DNA from: Bacteroidota bacterium
GTDB taxonomy: Bacteria > Bacteroidota > Bacteroidia > Chitinophagales > Chitinophagaceae
DNA: 64,000 nt
Direction of reading: 5' to 3'
NCBI GenBank assembly: GCA_016183765.1
Contig: JACPEA010000011.1
Location: 1 to 64,000, forward strand
Shown here: positions 18,768-27,764 of the stretch, piece after piece
Position numbering within the stretch: position 1 is the stretch's first letter
Layout of the letters: the number at the start of each line of letters is the position of its first letter
The notes under the pieces: model-generated
Databases searched by the model: none
What the model saw: the letters and a program-made list of their open reading frames with translations, nothing else
What the model was told of the DNA's origin: nothing
Program-made: the position numbers and the translations under genes

Positions 18768-21749
18768 ATGAAAAGAAATTACTGGTTCTTCGTAACATTG
18801 ATGTTCTGCCTGCTGACAAGCTCTCTGGCCGCTTATTCGCAGGATTTTTTTGCAAAGACCCCCGCTGCAGAACGCTGGGTGAAAAAGAAGTTTAGGAAAC
18901 TGAATAAAGACCAGCGCATCGCGCAATTGATGATCATCCGGGCACACAGTAACCTGGGTGCAGAACATGTGGCCGAAGTGACCGATCTGATCAAAAAATA
19001 CAATGTAGGCGGTCTGTGTTTTTTCCAGGGAGGGCCTGTAAGACAGGCATTACTGACCAACCAATACCAGGCTATTGCCAAAACCCCATTGCTGATCTCG
19101 ATCGATGGTGAGTGGGGACTGGGTATGCGCCTGGACAGTGTGATCAATTACCCACGCCAGTTAATGATGGGTGCCACCACTGATGCCAAACTCATTTACT
19201 CATTCGGAAAAGCAGTAGGCGAACAGTGTAAACGTATGGGTATACAGGTAAACTTTGCACCGGACGTAGATGTAAATAATAATCCCATGAACCCTGTCAT
19301 CAACGACAGGAGCTTTGGTGAAGACAAATACAAAGTAGCCACTTACGGTGTTGCCTATATGAGAGGTATGCAGGATGTGGGCGTCATGGCTTCTGCCAAA
19401 CACTTTCCCGGACATGGCGATGTAGCAGTTGACTCGCACAAAGATCTTCCCGTAATTCTGAAAAGCCGTGAGCAGCTGGACAACCTTGAATTATACCCGT
19501 TTCGTGAATTGATCAAATCGGGTGTTGGCAGTATCATGACAGCGCACTTGTCTATCCCGGCCATCGATACCACTGCCAACTTACCCAGTTCCTTATCCAA
19601 TAAAAACGTAACAGGCCTTCTGCGTAACGAACTTGGTTTCCAGGGTATCACATTTACAGATGCACTGGAAATGCAGGGTGTTGCGAAATTCTTTCCGCAG
19701 GGAGAAGCTTCTGTGATGTCATTGATCGCCGGTAACGACCTGTTATGTCTGCCCGGCGATATTCCCGGAAGTATTTCCAAAGTAAAAGAAGCCATCAAGG
19801 AAGGCAAACTCAGCTGGGACGATATCAACGCCCGCGTAAAGAAAGTACTGCTGGCCAAATACCACCTGGGATTGAACAAGATCGGGTCTATTGAAACAGA
19901 AGGACTGGTAGCTGACCTGAACAAACAGACCAGCCTGATCAAAACAGAACTGAGTGCCAATGCACTTACCTTGTTACGCAAACAGAACGAAAACATTTTT
20001 CCGCTGGCAAAGGGCAAAAAAGTAGCCTATGTATGTATGGGTGCCCCTTCAGAAAACACAATAGCAGCGCGCATGCGCACCGAATACAATGCCGATGTAT
20101 ACCTGTTTGGCAGTAAAAATTCCGTAGGTAAGGAATTACAGGACGACAAAAACCCGGTTACCATCATTGAAAAAAGCGATAGCGCCGGCGCTGCTCAGCT
20201 CATCAGTGTCATCCAGGGGAAAAACTATGATGTGGTGATCGTAGGGCTGCATAATTTCAGTCGCAGGCCTGCCAATAATTTCGGCATCAGCAATGCCTCG
20301 GTTTACCTGCTGAATGGATTGCAGCAGAACAATACACTCACCCTTGTTTTCGGCAATCCTTATGCACTCAAGAATATTGCCAATGCCCCCAACCTGGTAG
20401 CCTGCTACGAAGATGACGACATCACACAGGAAGCTGCTGTATCCCTGATCATGGGCAAGATAGAACCCAAAGGCAAACTACCCGTAACAGTCACTGAAAA
20501 CCTGAAATTCGGAGATGGTATCCTGTATAACAGCTATTTCCCGAAAACAGATCCGGGCTCAGTTGGACTGGCGGCGGAATCTTTACAAAAGATCGATACC
20601 ATAGCAACAGATGCCATCGAAAAAGGTGCTACTCCGGGTTGTGTAGTATTGGTGGCCCGCAACGGTAAAATCGCTTACAACAAAGCTTTCGGTTATACCA
20701 ATTTTGATAAAAAAGAGCCGGTTACCACAGATATGGTCTTTGACCTAGCATCCGTTACCAAGATATCCGCTACCACGGTTTCCATCATGAAACTCTATGA
20801 CGAAGGAAAAATCGATCTGGAGAAAACCCTCGGTGATTATTTGCCATGGGTGCAAGGTTCCGACAAAGCTCCTTTAAAACTTAAGGATATCCTTTTGCAC
20901 CAGGCAGGACTGAACCCTTTTATCCCATTTTACAGGGAAGTGATCGATACTGTTACCGGCCAGCCACGTCCGGAATATTTCTCTGCACAGAAAGATGCAG
21001 AACACCAATCCCGTGTAGCAGAAAATCTCTATCTGCGGAACGACTGGCAGGATACTTTGTACAAACGCATCCTGCAGAGCAAATTAACAGCCGCCGATAA
21101 ATATGTATACAGCGATAATGATTTTATTTTCCTTGGAAAAATAGTAGAAGCGGTTAGCGGAAAACCGCTGAATGAATTTGCCCGTGAAAATATTTATGAA
21201 CCATTGCACATGACCACCACCACCTATCGGCCCAGAGAACTGATGCCGGTTAACCAGATCGTACCCACCGAGGAGGAAAAACATTTCCGTCAACAGCTGA
21301 TACGGGGAGACGTACATGATGAAGGAGCTGCCATGTTTGGCGGTGTAGCCGGTCATGCAGGCCTGTTCAGCAATGCTTATGACCTGGCGCAGTTATACCA
21401 GCTGCTGTTAAATGGCGGCGAACTGAACGGGGTACGTTTATTCAAGAAATCAACCATCGATAAATTTACCACGTATAACAGTGACATCAGTCGCAGGGGG
21501 CTGGGATTTGACAAACCGGAAAAAGACAATACAACTCGAAAGGAGCCTTACCCATCAAAAAGTGTATCGTCCGAAACCTTCGGTCATACAGGTTTTACGG
21601 GAACCTGCGTTTGGGTAGATCCCCAGTACAACCTGGTATATATATTTCTGTCCAACCGTGTCACCCCCACCCGGAACAATAATAAACTGGGCCAGTTAAA
21701 TGTGCGCCCAAATATCCAGGAAGCCATTTATCAGGCAATTATGAAGTAA
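18768..21749 (+). CDS. Glycoside hydrolase family 3 (NagZ-like) fused to a serine beta-lactamase-like domain
   Basis: This 993-residue secreted protein has a signal peptide (ending 'SSLAAYSQ'). The GH3 half (about 45-370) carries the NagZ-type loop 'KHFPGHGDVAVDSHKDLP' (catalytic Asp-His pair) and the nucleophile region 'ITFTDALEMQGV'. A GH3 C-terminal domain follows (about 390-590), then a beta-lactamase/esterase domain (about 610-990) with S-x-x-K ('ASVTK'), Y-S-D and 'GHTGFTG' motifs. It is expected to cut N-acetylglucosaminyl-muropeptide bonds in the periplasm, and the second domain may act on peptide or ester bonds, both in cell-wall turnover. This fusion is common in Bacteroidota. The length is normal. 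Confidence 0.9.
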   Translation: MKRNYWFFVTLMFCLLTSSLAAYSQDFFAKTPAAERWVKKKFRKLNKDQRIAQLMIIRAHSNLGAEHVAEVTDLIKKYNVGGLCFFQGGPVRQALLTNQYQAIAKTPLLISIDGEWGLGMRLDSVINYPRQLMMGATTDAKLIYSFGKAVGEQCKRMGIQVNFAPDVDVNNNPMNPVINDRSFGEDKYKVATYGVAYMRGMQDVGVMASAKHFPGHGDVAVDSHKDLPVILKSREQLDNLELYPFRELIKSGVGSIMTAHLSIPAIDTTANLPSSLSNKNVTGLLRNELGFQGITFTDALEMQGVAKFFPQGEASVMSLIAGNDLLCLPGDIPGSISKVKEAIKEGKLSWDDINARVKKVLLAKYHLGLNKIGSIETEGLVADLNKQTSLIKTELSANALTLLRKQNENIFPLAKGKKVAYVCMGAPSENTIAARMRTEYNADVYLFGSKNSVGKELQDDKNPVTIIEKSDSAGAAQLISVIQGKNYDVVIVGLHNFSRRPANNFGISNASVYLLNGLQQNNTLTLVFGNPYALKNIANAPNLVACYEDDDITQEAAVSLIMGKIEPKGKLPVTVTENLKFGDGILYNSYFPKTDPGSVGLAAESLQKIDTIATDAIEKGATPGCVVLVARNGKIAYNKAFGYTNFDKKEPVTTDMVFDLASVTKISATTVSIMKLYDEGKIDLEKTLGDYLPWVQGSDKAPLKLKDILLHQAGLNPFIPFYREVIDTVTGQPRPEYFSAQKDAEHQSRVAENLYLRNDWQDTLYKRILQSKLTAADKYVYSDNDFIFLGKIVEAVSGKPLNEFARENIYEPLHMTTTTYRPRELMPVNQIVPTEEEKHFRQQLIRGDVHDEGAAMFGGVAGHAGLFSNAYDLAQLYQLLLNGGELNGVRLFKKSTIDKFTTYNSDISRRGLGFDKPEKDNTTRKEPYPSKSVSSETFGHTGFTGTCVWVDPQYNLVYIFLSNRVTPTRNNNKLGQLNVRPNIQEAIYQAIMK

Positions 21750-21812
21750 AACATAAAGAAAACAGACATATCGGGGGCTTGGTATACCTTAGCTTCACTA
21801 AACACTGCGTTT

Positions 21813-23543
21813 ATGAAGCGAGTAGTATACCAGGCCCTCGTATTTTTTTGGTTTGCAGCCACATTAGCTTCCTGCAAACACGAGGTTCCCAAAGAAGCCA
21901 GATATATCCCCAAAGAAGCCAATTTTGTACTGGCACTTGATCCCGGCCAGATGAAAGACAAACTCCAGAAAGGCGGGATCAATGTTGACACGCTCCTGAG
22001 TAAAGTATTCAAAAGAGATTCGGTCGACATGCGCGACAAAGCCAAACTGGAAGAGCTGAAAAACAATGCCGGCATCGACTGGAGCAGTAAAATATTTGTC
22101 TTCGGATCACAGAAAACACATGCAGATAACAGCCTCTCCAACAGTTTCAGCCTGCTGGGCGGACTGGAAGATGCTGCCAAACTGGAAGCTTACCTGCAAA
22201 AACAGGAAGAAACCAGGGGCAGGGAAATCAAAAAGGAAAAAGATTACCGCTATCTCATCAACAATGAAGGCAGTATGTTAGCCTGGAATGATCAACAGGT
22301 TATCGTCACTATATATACGCACAACCTGAAGCCGGTGTATGATACCAACACGATGAGTTTCAGGAAACCTCCCCATCTTAACACAGAAGAGGAGATGAAA
22401 CGTGAAGTGGATCGTTATTTCACCCAGAAGATCAAAGAATCGATGGCAGGGCTTTCTGTTTTTACAGATATGTTCAAAGAAAAAGCAGATGGTTATGCTT
22501 TCACCAGCGCCAACAATTCTTTGGCTGCCTTAAGTATGATGCCTTTCCAGTTACCGAAACTGGAAGAGCTGGTGAAAGACAATTATGTAACGGCCACATT
22601 AAGTTTTGAAGACGGAAAAATACTGGCCAAATCAACCAGTTATACCAACCAGTTGCTAAGCAGTGTACTAAAACAGTACGCCGGTCCCACCGTAAACCTG
22701 TCGATGCTCGATCATTATCCTTCGCAAAACATCAACGCTATCATGTTGGCGGCCTTCAATCCCGAGATTTTCGGAGGGCTCCTGAAACAACTGGAAATAG
22801 AGGGTCTGGCAAACAATTTCCTGGAAAAAAGCGGGATCAGCAGCCAGGACCTGTATAAATCTTTGAAGGGCGATATTGCTGTGATTGTATCTGATTTCGG
22901 CATGACTGCTGCAGAGCCGGAAGCAAAACATGACGAACGCAGTATGATGCGCAAAAAACCTGTTGGCAAGATGATCCTGACCGCACCTGTCGGTGACAAA
23001 GTGAGTTTTGCCAAACTGATGGATAAAGCAGTAGAGCAGGGTTTTCTGGTAAAACAGAAAAATATATATAAAGCAGGCAACCTGCTGTCGATAGCGGGCA
23101 TGTATATAATGGCAGATGATAAAAACCTGGTAGTGGCCAGTGATTCCGTTACCTATAGCGAATACATGGCCCAAACAAGTAAAGTAACGATCAATAAAGA
23201 AGCGCTGGATCGCTTCAAGGGCAAGTCAACCGTTTTCTATATTGATGTGGCCAATACGCTGAATGGATTTACAAAAGAAGCTAACGGAACTTTCCGGCAA
23301 TCGCTGAACACCGCCAAAAATACATTCAGGGATGTGCTGGCCACTTCAGACAATTTTGACGGTAAAAGCATACAAGCACAATTGGAAATCAGGATGCAGA
23401 ATGAAAAACAAAACAGCCTTGTTACCTTAACAAGCCTGATCACAGATATAGCCGTAGACATGCGTGTACAGGCCAAAAAAGAACGCGAAACAGAGGAGAA
23501 AATGTTCCTGGGCGGGGTTCCTCCGATCATCAGGACCAATTGA
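21813..23543 (+). CDS. DUF4836 family lipoprotein
   Basis: This 576-residue protein has a lipoprotein signal peptide with the lipobox L-A-S-C (Cys21) followed by 'KHEVPKEARYIPKEANFVLALDPGQMKDKL', the typical start of DUF4836. Repeats of 'SVxxxxxxxNINAIMLAAFNPEIFGGLLKQL' type and many charged residues follow. It is expected to sit on the inner or outer membrane facing the periplasm. Function unknown. It lies 63 bp after the GH3 gene on the same strand and is followed by a terminator hairpin at 23567-23589. Confidence 0.85.
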   Translation: MKRVVYQALVFFWFAATLASCKHEVPKEARYIPKEANFVLALDPGQMKDKLQKGGINVDTLLSKVFKRDSVDMRDKAKLEELKNNAGIDWSSKIFVFGSQKTHADNSLSNSFSLLGGLEDAAKLEAYLQKQEETRGREIKKEKDYRYLINNEGSMLAWNDQQVIVTIYTHNLKPVYDTNTMSFRKPPHLNTEEEMKREVDRYFTQKIKESMAGLSVFTDMFKEKADGYAFTSANNSLAALSMMPFQLPKLEELVKDNYVTATLSFEDGKILAKSTSYTNQLLSSVLKQYAGPTVNLSMLDHYPSQNINAIMLAAFNPEIFGGLLKQLEIEGLANNFLEKSGISSQDLYKSLKGDIAVIVSDFGMTAAEPEAKHDERSMMRKKPVGKMILTAPVGDKVSFAKLMDKAVEQGFLVKQKNIYKAGNLLSIAGMYIMADDKNLVVASDSVTYSEYMAQTSKVTINKEALDRFKGKSTVFYIDVANTLNGFTKEANGTFRQSLNTAKNTFRDVLATSDNFDGKSIQAQLEIRMQNEKQNSLVTLTSLITDIAVDMRVQAKKERETEEKMFLGGVPPIIRTN

Positions 23544-23566
23544 TCTCTTGTAAGATGCATATAAAT

Positions 23567-23595
23567 AAGGTCCTGCATGGCAGGACTTTATTATT
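23567..23595 (+). terminator. Terminator-like hairpin after DUF4836
   Basis: AAGGTCCTGC pairs with GCAGGACTTT (one G-T wobble) around a 3-base loop, followed by T-rich sequence. An ATG in the loop (23577) opens an alternative start for the next gene, which the hairpin makes unlikely. Confidence 0.7.
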
Positions 23596-23630
23596 TGATT
23601 GATTGTATTTTCGATGCACCAAGCAGGATT

Positions 23631-24278
23631 ATGGCAATTATACTGGACCATCTCATTCCCATCCCATTAAAAGAACGGCTTTTGCAAAGCAGGTCGGCTA
23701 TATGGGATACACGTATCCAGTTTGATCAGGGAGAATGGATCAAGATCATGGCTGCCAGTGGAAAAGGAAAAAGCACTTTGGTGCATATCCTTTATCATAT
23801 CAGGTTTGATTACGAAGGTACTGTCTGGATGGAAAACAAACAATCAGATAACATCAACAGAGATCAATTATCCGAACTCAGGCAAAAAAAGATCAGTATC
23901 ATTTTCCAGGATCTCCGCTTGTTTCCACAGTTATCTGCCAGGGAGAATATAGAGTTAAAGCGGGTGATGCAGGAACCATTTCATAAAAGCGACCGGATCG
24001 ATGAAATGGCGGAACAATTGGGTATTCAGCCTGTCCTGAATCAGAAAGCCGGTCTCTGCAGCTATGGCGAACAGCAGCGGATCGCCATTATCCGTGCATT
24101 AATGCAACCTTTTGAGTGGCTGATCATGGATGAGCCTTTTAGTCACCTTGATACAACCAACACACAAAAAGCGGCAGCGCTGATCGAAGAAGAGTGCAGG
24201 CGACGGAATGCCGGTTTTATACTTACCGACCTTGATGATGACACTCATTTCCCATATAGCCGGAAGTTGAATTTATAA
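23631..24278 (+). CDS. ABC transporter ATP-binding protein with non-canonical motifs
   Basis: From the ATG at 23631, with AGGA just upstream, the protein has 215 residues. It has a Walker A 'AASGKGKST', a signature 'CSYGEQQR' in place of LSGGQ, a Walker B 'WLIMDEPFSHLD' and a D-loop. The H-loop His is not at its usual place: the strand reads 'GFILTDLDDDTHF'. The Q-loop appears as 'IIFQDLRLFPQLSARENIEL'. The next gene, 15 bp downstream, codes for an FtsX-like permease, so the pair is probably a LolCDE/MacB-like or lipid-handling exporter. Substrate unknown. Confidence 0.85.
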   Translation: MAIILDHLIPIPLKERLLQSRSAIWDTRIQFDQGEWIKIMAASGKGKSTLVHILYHIRFDYEGTVWMENKQSDNINRDQLSELRQKKISIIFQDLRLFPQLSARENIELKRVMQEPFHKSDRIDEMAEQLGIQPVLNQKAGLCSYGEQQRIAIIRALMQPFEWLIMDEPFSHLDTTNTQKAAALIEEECRRRNAGFILTDLDDDTHFPYSRKLNL

Positions 24279-24293
24279 ACACAGATACCTGTT

Positions 24294-25493
24294 ATGCAAG
24301 GATGGAATATTTTGCTGAAAAAGATCATTCGTACGGGTGCGGGGCGCAACAGGCACGTACTGGCAATGGCTGGCCTGGCAATCGCGGTATTATTGATCCT
24401 TACAGCCGTGCAGATCCAGGCAAATTATCGCGATCTTCTATATAAAAAGAACAACCGGGATAGCATTGCCAATTTTCTTGTGGTCAATAAAATCATCACA
24501 GATCAGAACCTTGGCACAACAGGCTTATCAGATAATGAGATCAACGATCTTCGCAAACAGGACTTTGTAGAGTCGGTAGGATTGCTTACGCCAAGCCATT
24601 TTAAAGCGTCTATTCAAAGCGCCAGCGATCGTTTTCCTTTTTATACAGATATCGCATTTGAGAGTGTGCCGCAGGAGTTTATTGATATTGCTGCCAGGGA
24701 CTGGAAATGGGATGAACATGCTTTGTTTGTCCCCATCATTGCGCCGAATATGTTTCTCGATTTTTACAATTTTCAATTCTCCTTCTCGCAGGGTCTGCCA
24801 CAGCTTACACAGCAGGTAGTCAAAATGATTGTATTCAAGATCAATCTCCATGGCCCTAATGGGATGGTTACATTGAACGGGCGGGTAGTAGGTTTCAGCG
24901 ACCGAATATCATCCCTGCTGGTACCAGAAGCGTTTATGAAATGGGGAAATCAGTTTTTTGCCAAAAAAACCGACAGGAAACCATCACGCATCATTATCAA
25001 AACAAAAGATCCGGGTAATCCGCAATTGAGTGCCTATCTAAAAGAACAGGGTCTTTCAGCTGATGCTGATAAAACGAGGTTCAGCAGGTATCGGAAAATA
25101 GTAGATATGGTGGTGAACATTTCTGGTCTAACAGGAATCATCCTGCTACTATTTGCGCTCCTGGTATTTACCTTGTTCATCCAGCTAACAGTGGCTTCTT
25201 CCAGAGATGATATTCAGTTATTAATCATTTTGGGTACATCACCCGCACAACTGCACCGGTTTCTGGTAAAGCGTTTTTTACCGGGTACCTGGGGTATCAT
25301 TCTGCTTGCGTTCCTCTTACTGGGGTTTCTGCAGTTTCTTATATACCGGATATTGGCTGCCAGAGGGATCCATATCTCAATTTTACCAGATAAAACAACC
25401 GCTCTCACAGCCATGCTGATAGCGGTTACCATTGGCTGGGTAACATCCCGGTCGATAAAAAAGTACATACATTTTCCCCTCAACAGGAGTTAG
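24294..25493 (+). CDS. FtsX-like ABC transporter permease
   Basis: The 399-residue protein has an N-terminal transmembrane segment (about 24-44, 'VLAMAGLAIAVLLILTAVQI'), a large periplasmic domain (about 45-270) and three C-terminal transmembrane segments ('ISGLTGIILLLFALLVFTLFIQL', 'WGIILLAFLLLGFLQFLIY', 'TALTAMLIAVTIGWV'). This is the layout of FtsX/MacB/LolC permeases. It is coded 15 bp after its ATPase. The pair probably moves a substrate from the inner membrane into the periplasm. The end of the operon is not clear: no strong terminator follows before the AT-rich gap. Confidence 0.85.
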   Translation: MQGWNILLKKIIRTGAGRNRHVLAMAGLAIAVLLILTAVQIQANYRDLLYKKNNRDSIANFLVVNKIITDQNLGTTGLSDNEINDLRKQDFVESVGLLTPSHFKASIQSASDRFPFYTDIAFESVPQEFIDIAARDWKWDEHALFVPIIAPNMFLDFYNFQFSFSQGLPQLTQQVVKMIVFKINLHGPNGMVTLNGRVVGFSDRISSLLVPEAFMKWGNQFFAKKTDRKPSRIIIKTKDPGNPQLSAYLKEQGLSADADKTRFSRYRKIVDMVVNISGLTGIILLLFALLVFTLFIQLTVASSRDDIQLLIILGTSPAQLHRFLVKRFLPGTWGIILLAFLLLGFLQFLIYRILAARGIHISILPDKTTALTAMLIAVTIGWVTSRSIKKYIHFPLNRS

Positions 25494-25860
25494 CTGTGAA
25501 GACTTCACCAAAATAATTCCTTATCAATAATTTAAGACCAAAAACGACGAGTTCTACAAAAAAAGGGTGTTACAGGAAAGGATAATTTTTCGTCAAAAAT
25601 ATCTACAAAAAAGTAGTTGAAAGTCTTCAAAAATTGGTAGTAAAAGACAAGAAAACAGTGAAAACACCGTTTTTTTGGCGTGAAAAACACCGTTTTTTTA
25701 TTAATCAAATATTAATAAACTATTGATTATCAAATATTTGATAGATTATCTCTATATTATCATTGAATTAGCACATCAGAAAAATAAGGGATTTGTTATC
25801 TTGCATCAATATATTATCGGAGTGTTATCATATGATGGCCCCCCACCAAAATTAAGACTT
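25494..25860. other. 367-bp AT-rich intergenic region with repeats and a palindrome
   Basis: No gene of its own is seen. It holds two direct copies of a 19-20 base unit GTGAAAA(A)CACCGTTTTTTT (25658-25676 and 25680-25699), each of which forms a small AAAAC/GTTTT hairpin followed by Ts, and the perfect 16-bp palindrome at 25728-25743. An upstream in-frame extension of the lipoprotein (from 25723) is rejected because the ATG at 25861 gives a clean lipobox. Confidence 0.7.
25728..25743. promoter_or_regulatory. 16-bp perfect palindrome TATCAAATATTTGATA
   Basis: Every base is paired. It lies 118 bp upstream of the lipoprotein start, and a similar half-site (AATCAAATATT) lies just upstream at 25703-25713. 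It looks like a dimeric-repressor operator, with no identified partner. Confidence 0.4.
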
Positions 25861-26331
25861 ATGAAAAAGCTTGTACTTCTGTTTGGAACTATCATGCTTG
25901 TTACGGTTTTCTTCAGTTCCTGCCAAAAAGAGCAGACTGTTGCAGAAACCCCTGAAGCTGCAACTGAACGTAATGTAGTAGGTGTTGCAGGCGTTGGCCC
26001 CTATGAAGGGTCTATTACTCCTTCCTATGCCGCGAGTTTAGCTGCAAACTATGTAGATAAATATGGTAACAAATCTATACGAGTAGAATTTAAGGCAAAA
26101 GATTTGGTGGCATTTATCAATGGTCTTCAAGCCAAATATAAATCTGATGTTATCTATGTCAATTTCGGAGTATACGGAAAAGGTGCCGAAGCTGTTAATA
26201 ACAAGGATAATGGCAGATTAACTGTTTTCTTTACAGGAAACAAAATTCCAGCACCTTCCGCAAGTCGTCGCACTGACGGCACTTCTGATGGTACAGATGA
26301 GTTTTTAAATCACGGTCAGATTTACCCATAA
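25861..26331 (+). CDS. Small lipoprotein of unknown function
   Basis: The ATG at 25861 opens a lipoprotein signal peptide (MKKLVLLFGTIMLVTVFFSSC, lipobox S-S-C). The mature part of about 135 residues includes 'YAASLAANYVDKYGNKSIRVEFKAKDLVAFINGLQAKYKSDVIYVNFGVYG', a mixed alpha/beta pattern, and ends 'DEFLNHGQIYP'. I do not recognise the family. It lies 12 bp upstream of the AT-rich membrane protein, so the two may be cotranscribed with the two-component genes that follow. It stands in an AT-rich block. Confidence 0.7.
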   Translation: MKKLVLLFGTIMLVTVFFSSCQKEQTVAETPEAATERNVVGVAGVGPYEGSITPSYAASLAANYVDKYGNKSIRVEFKAKDLVAFINGLQAKYKSDVIYVNFGVYGKGAEAVNNKDNGRLTVFFTGNKIPAPSASRRTDGTSDGTDEFLNHGQIYP

Positions 26332-26343
26332 GGAATAGATAGA

Positions 26344-27015
26344 ATGTCTTCTTTCTCGATCGATTTGTATTTTCAGGTTTTTAGCTTATTGGCATCAATC
26401 ACATATTATTTTATAAAAAGGAATAAATTACTATTGTACTTTATTCCTTTTTTATTTATAACAGTATGTATTGAATTTAGCGGATGGTGGTATTTTTCTA
26501 AAGGTGTGAGGAATTATGCCATGTATAATGTATTCACAACCCTAGAGTTCGTTTTTTATGCTCTACTTTTTCATAATCACCTAAGAAAACCAATCTTTAG
26601 AAGAATTGTACTTTCTTTTATTCCCATTTTTCTTGTTCTAGTCATTCTTAATATGATTTTTGTGCAAGGTGTTAATAGAACATTTAATACCTATACATTT
26701 TTATTCGGATCATTCTTTGTGGTAATCTTTTGCTGTTTCTTCTTCTACGAATCAGTTCTTCCAGACAAAATAGATTTACAACTTTCCCGACAACCTTTTT
26801 TTTGGATTTCAAGTGGCCTATTGATTTTTTACCTCGGTTCCGTGATAATAAACGCACTATTCGAATATTTGAGAAATAATGACTTACAAGCTGAAGGCAT
26901 CAGGATATATGGAATAATTAATCATAGTTTAAATGTAATTTTATATACATCATTCTGTATATCTTTCTATTTATGCCCCGACAACAAGAAGACATCCTCA
27001 TTACCATCGTTGTAG
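26344..27015 (+). CDS. AT-rich integral membrane protein, function unknown
   Basis: The 223-residue protein is mostly hydrophobic with six or seven transmembrane segments ('YFQVFSLLASITYYFI', 'LLYFIPFLFITVCIEF', 'VLSFIPIFLVLVILNMIFV', 'FLFGSFFVVIFCCFFFYE', 'WISSGLLIFYLGSVIINALF', 'SLNVILYTSFCISFYLC'). I know similar proteins from Bacteroidota next to two-component genes but no function. Its last 43 bp overlap the histidine kinase gene, so translation is coupled. Its base composition is clearly more AT-rich than that of its neighbours. Confidence 0.75.
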   Translation: MSSFSIDLYFQVFSLLASITYYFIKRNKLLLYFIPFLFITVCIEFSGWWYFSKGVRNYAMYNVFTTLEFVFYALLFHNHLRKPIFRRIVLSFIPIFLVLVILNMIFVQGVNRTFNTYTFLFGSFFVVIFCCFFFYESVLPDKIDLQLSRQPFFWISSGLLIFYLGSVIINALFEYLRNNDLQAEGIRIYGIINHSLNVILYTSFCISFYLCPDNKKTSSLPSL

Positions 27016-27764
27016 CATCGGTTTTTTTTGTGCTGATCGGTAGTTTTTTATTGTTGATCGTATTTGTATTCCTAAGAAGGCAACGAAAAAATAAACAGGA
27101 AAAAGAAGAAATGCGTAATCGTTTTGAACAGACCCTGCTCAAAACACAATTAGAGATACAGGAACAGGCTTTTTCCTATATCAGCCAGGAAATCCATGAC
27201 AATATTGGGCAGATCCTCAGCCTGGCCAGGCTGAACCTAAATACATTCGGTGATCATGTGACCGAAGAAAAAATCAACCAGACAGACGATCTACTCGGGA
27301 AAGCCATCAAAGACCTGCGGGATCTCAGTCACAACCTGCAGAATAATCGTATCCATTCAATCGGAATCATTGAATCCATCAGGCAGTTATTGATATCACT
27401 CGAGAAAACGGGTCGTTTCCAGACATCTTTTCATACATCAGATAATTTCCATATCCTTGACGTCAACACAGACATCATCCTTTATCGGATGATACAGGAA
27501 ATCATCAATAACATCATCAAACACGCATCTGCCAATAAAATTGATATACAGGTAAAAAGTGAAAATGGCGCTACAACCATCCGGATCAGTGATAACGGAA
27601 TAGGATTTGATACCACGCTGTTACAACAGGCCCGAACAGGAATAGGCCTCCAGAATATCATCAACCGAGCTAAAATGATCAACACGACCGTACATGTAAA
27701 CAGTTCGCCAGGTAATGGAACTACCATAACTTTATACATCAAACCCAAACAATCCAATATATGA
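26973..27764 (+). CDS. Sensor histidine kinase (NarX/LiaS type, HisKA_3)
   Basis: The 263-residue protein has one N-terminal transmembrane segment (about 9-34), a short coiled linker and a HisKA_3 dimerisation region with the phospho-acceptor His75 ('SQEIHDNIGQILSLARLNL'). The HATPase_c domain has N-box 'QEIINNIIKHASA', G1 'ISDNGIGFD' and G2 'GIGLQNIINRAKMI'. No separate sensor domain is present, so the signal probably comes from the membrane, perhaps from the membrane protein whose gene it overlaps. It overlaps the response-regulator gene by 4 bp, and the two form a cognate pair. Confidence 0.9.
   Translation: MPRQQEDILITIVVASVFFVLIGSFLLLIVFVFLRRQRKNKQEKEEMRNRFEQTLLKTQLEIQEQAFSYISQEIHDNIGQILSLARLNLNTFGDHVTEEKINQTDDLLGKAIKDLRDLSHNLQNNRIHSIGIIESIRQLLISLEKTGRFQTSFHTSDNFHILDVNTDIILYRMIQEIINNIIKHASANKIDIQVKSENGATTIRISDNGIGFDTTLLQQARTGIGLQNIINRAKMINTTVHVNSSPGNGTTITLYIKPKQSNI

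Noticed and set aside
23577..23630. Upstream start for the ABC ATPase (MAGLYYLIDC...)
   Set aside because: That ATG sits in the loop of a terminator hairpin and the first 18 residues are not family-like.
25723..25860. 46-residue N-terminal extension of the small lipoprotein
   Set aside because: The ATG at 25861 gives a clean lipoprotein signal; the extension lies over the palindrome region.
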